Source: Fidelibacterota bacterium (GTDB lineage: Bacteria > Fidelibacterota > UBA2242 > JAFGTP01). From it: a stretch of 13,305 bases of DNA. A program made the translations under genes and the position numbers. Shown one piece after another: positions 13,246 to 13,305 of the stretch; position 1 is the stretch's first letter, and each line of letters starts with the position of its first letter. The stretch spans positions 1 through 13,305 of the forward strand of contig JAIPHI010000063.1 in the NCBI GenBank assembly GCA_021735285.1, written 5' to 3'. The notes beneath the pieces are model-generated. The model ran no database searches, had not been told where the DNA came from, and saw nothing but the letters and a program-made list of their open reading frames with translations.

Positions 13246-13305
13246 ATGAAAGTTGGTATGCAGGAAGAAGTAGAAAATCGTATCAAAGAGTATCGTCAAA
13301 AATTC
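13246..13305 (+). CDS. HTH transcriptional regulator, N-terminus only (probable XRE/Cro-CI type)
   Basis: Only the first 20 codons are in the window. They read MKVGMQEEVENRIKEYRQKF. The block NRIKEYRQKF is the typical first helix of small XRE/Cro-type regulators, where it leads into the MTQEELA-type helix just beyond the edge. No Shine-Dalgarno precedes the first ATG (13246); a second in-frame ATG lies at 13258. The strong promoter and two operator-like palindromes directly upstream fit a self-controlling DNA-binding protein. It is divergent from the zinc-ribbon membrane protein, and small XRE regulators often sit beside the membrane protein they control. The family call rests on one helix plus context, and the recognition helix cannot be seen. 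Confidence 0.6.
   Translation, partial: MKVGMQEEVENRIKEYRQKF

Overview
The window is AT-rich DNA from a bacterium that leads most genes with Shine-Dalgarno sequences (AGGAGGT before the nicotinamidase, GGAGGT before the TPR gene, AAGGAG before thyX). It uses GTG and probably TTG starts, and has sigma70/SigA-type promoters. This fits a low-GC anaerobic or fermentative lineage such as Bacillota or a relative, but no gene here fixes the taxon. I see no rRNA, tRNA, CRISPR array, phage gene or intact transposase.

Layout. (1) 1-2884, minus strand: a three-gene unit read leftwards, SsnA-type amidohydrolase, small TPR protein, and a CNT/NupC-type nucleoside transporter cut by the window edge. (2) 2885-3902: about 1 kb without a gene, rich in perfect hairpins and ending in a GC-richer stretch that can fold as a leader. 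(3) 3903-7657, plus strand: nicotinamidase (pncA), nicotinate phosphoribosyltransferase (pncB), a YghZ-type aldo/keto reductase and a nitroreductase-fold flavoprotein, closely spaced. (4) 7658-8029: empty convergent spacer. (5) 8030-10210, minus strand: thyX, then a second amidohydrolase that has lost two usual active-site residues. (6) 10335-12062, plus strand: a large cysteine-desulfurase-like class V PLP enzyme, divergent from thyX. (7) 12063-12519: spacer with hairpins. (8) 12520-13305: an unrecognised membrane protein with a zinc-ribbon-like Cys/His cluster (minus), divergent from the start of an HTH regulator (plus), with two near-identical operator-like palindromes between them.

How they work together. 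The common theme is salvage of nucleobases, nucleosides and cofactors. The left unit could import nucleosides and hydrolyse or deaminate purine-like compounds. pncA-pncB turns nicotinamide into nicotinate mononucleotide for NAD, and the next two genes encode enzymes that would use NAD(P)H. ThyX supplies dTMP. Most of this is ordinary metabolism. The less ordinary items are the degenerate amidohydrolase, the regulator/membrane-protein pair with its paired operators, the transporter with extra N-terminal membrane segments, and the hairpin cluster with a possible structured leader before pncA. I found no clear evidence of a wholly new system.
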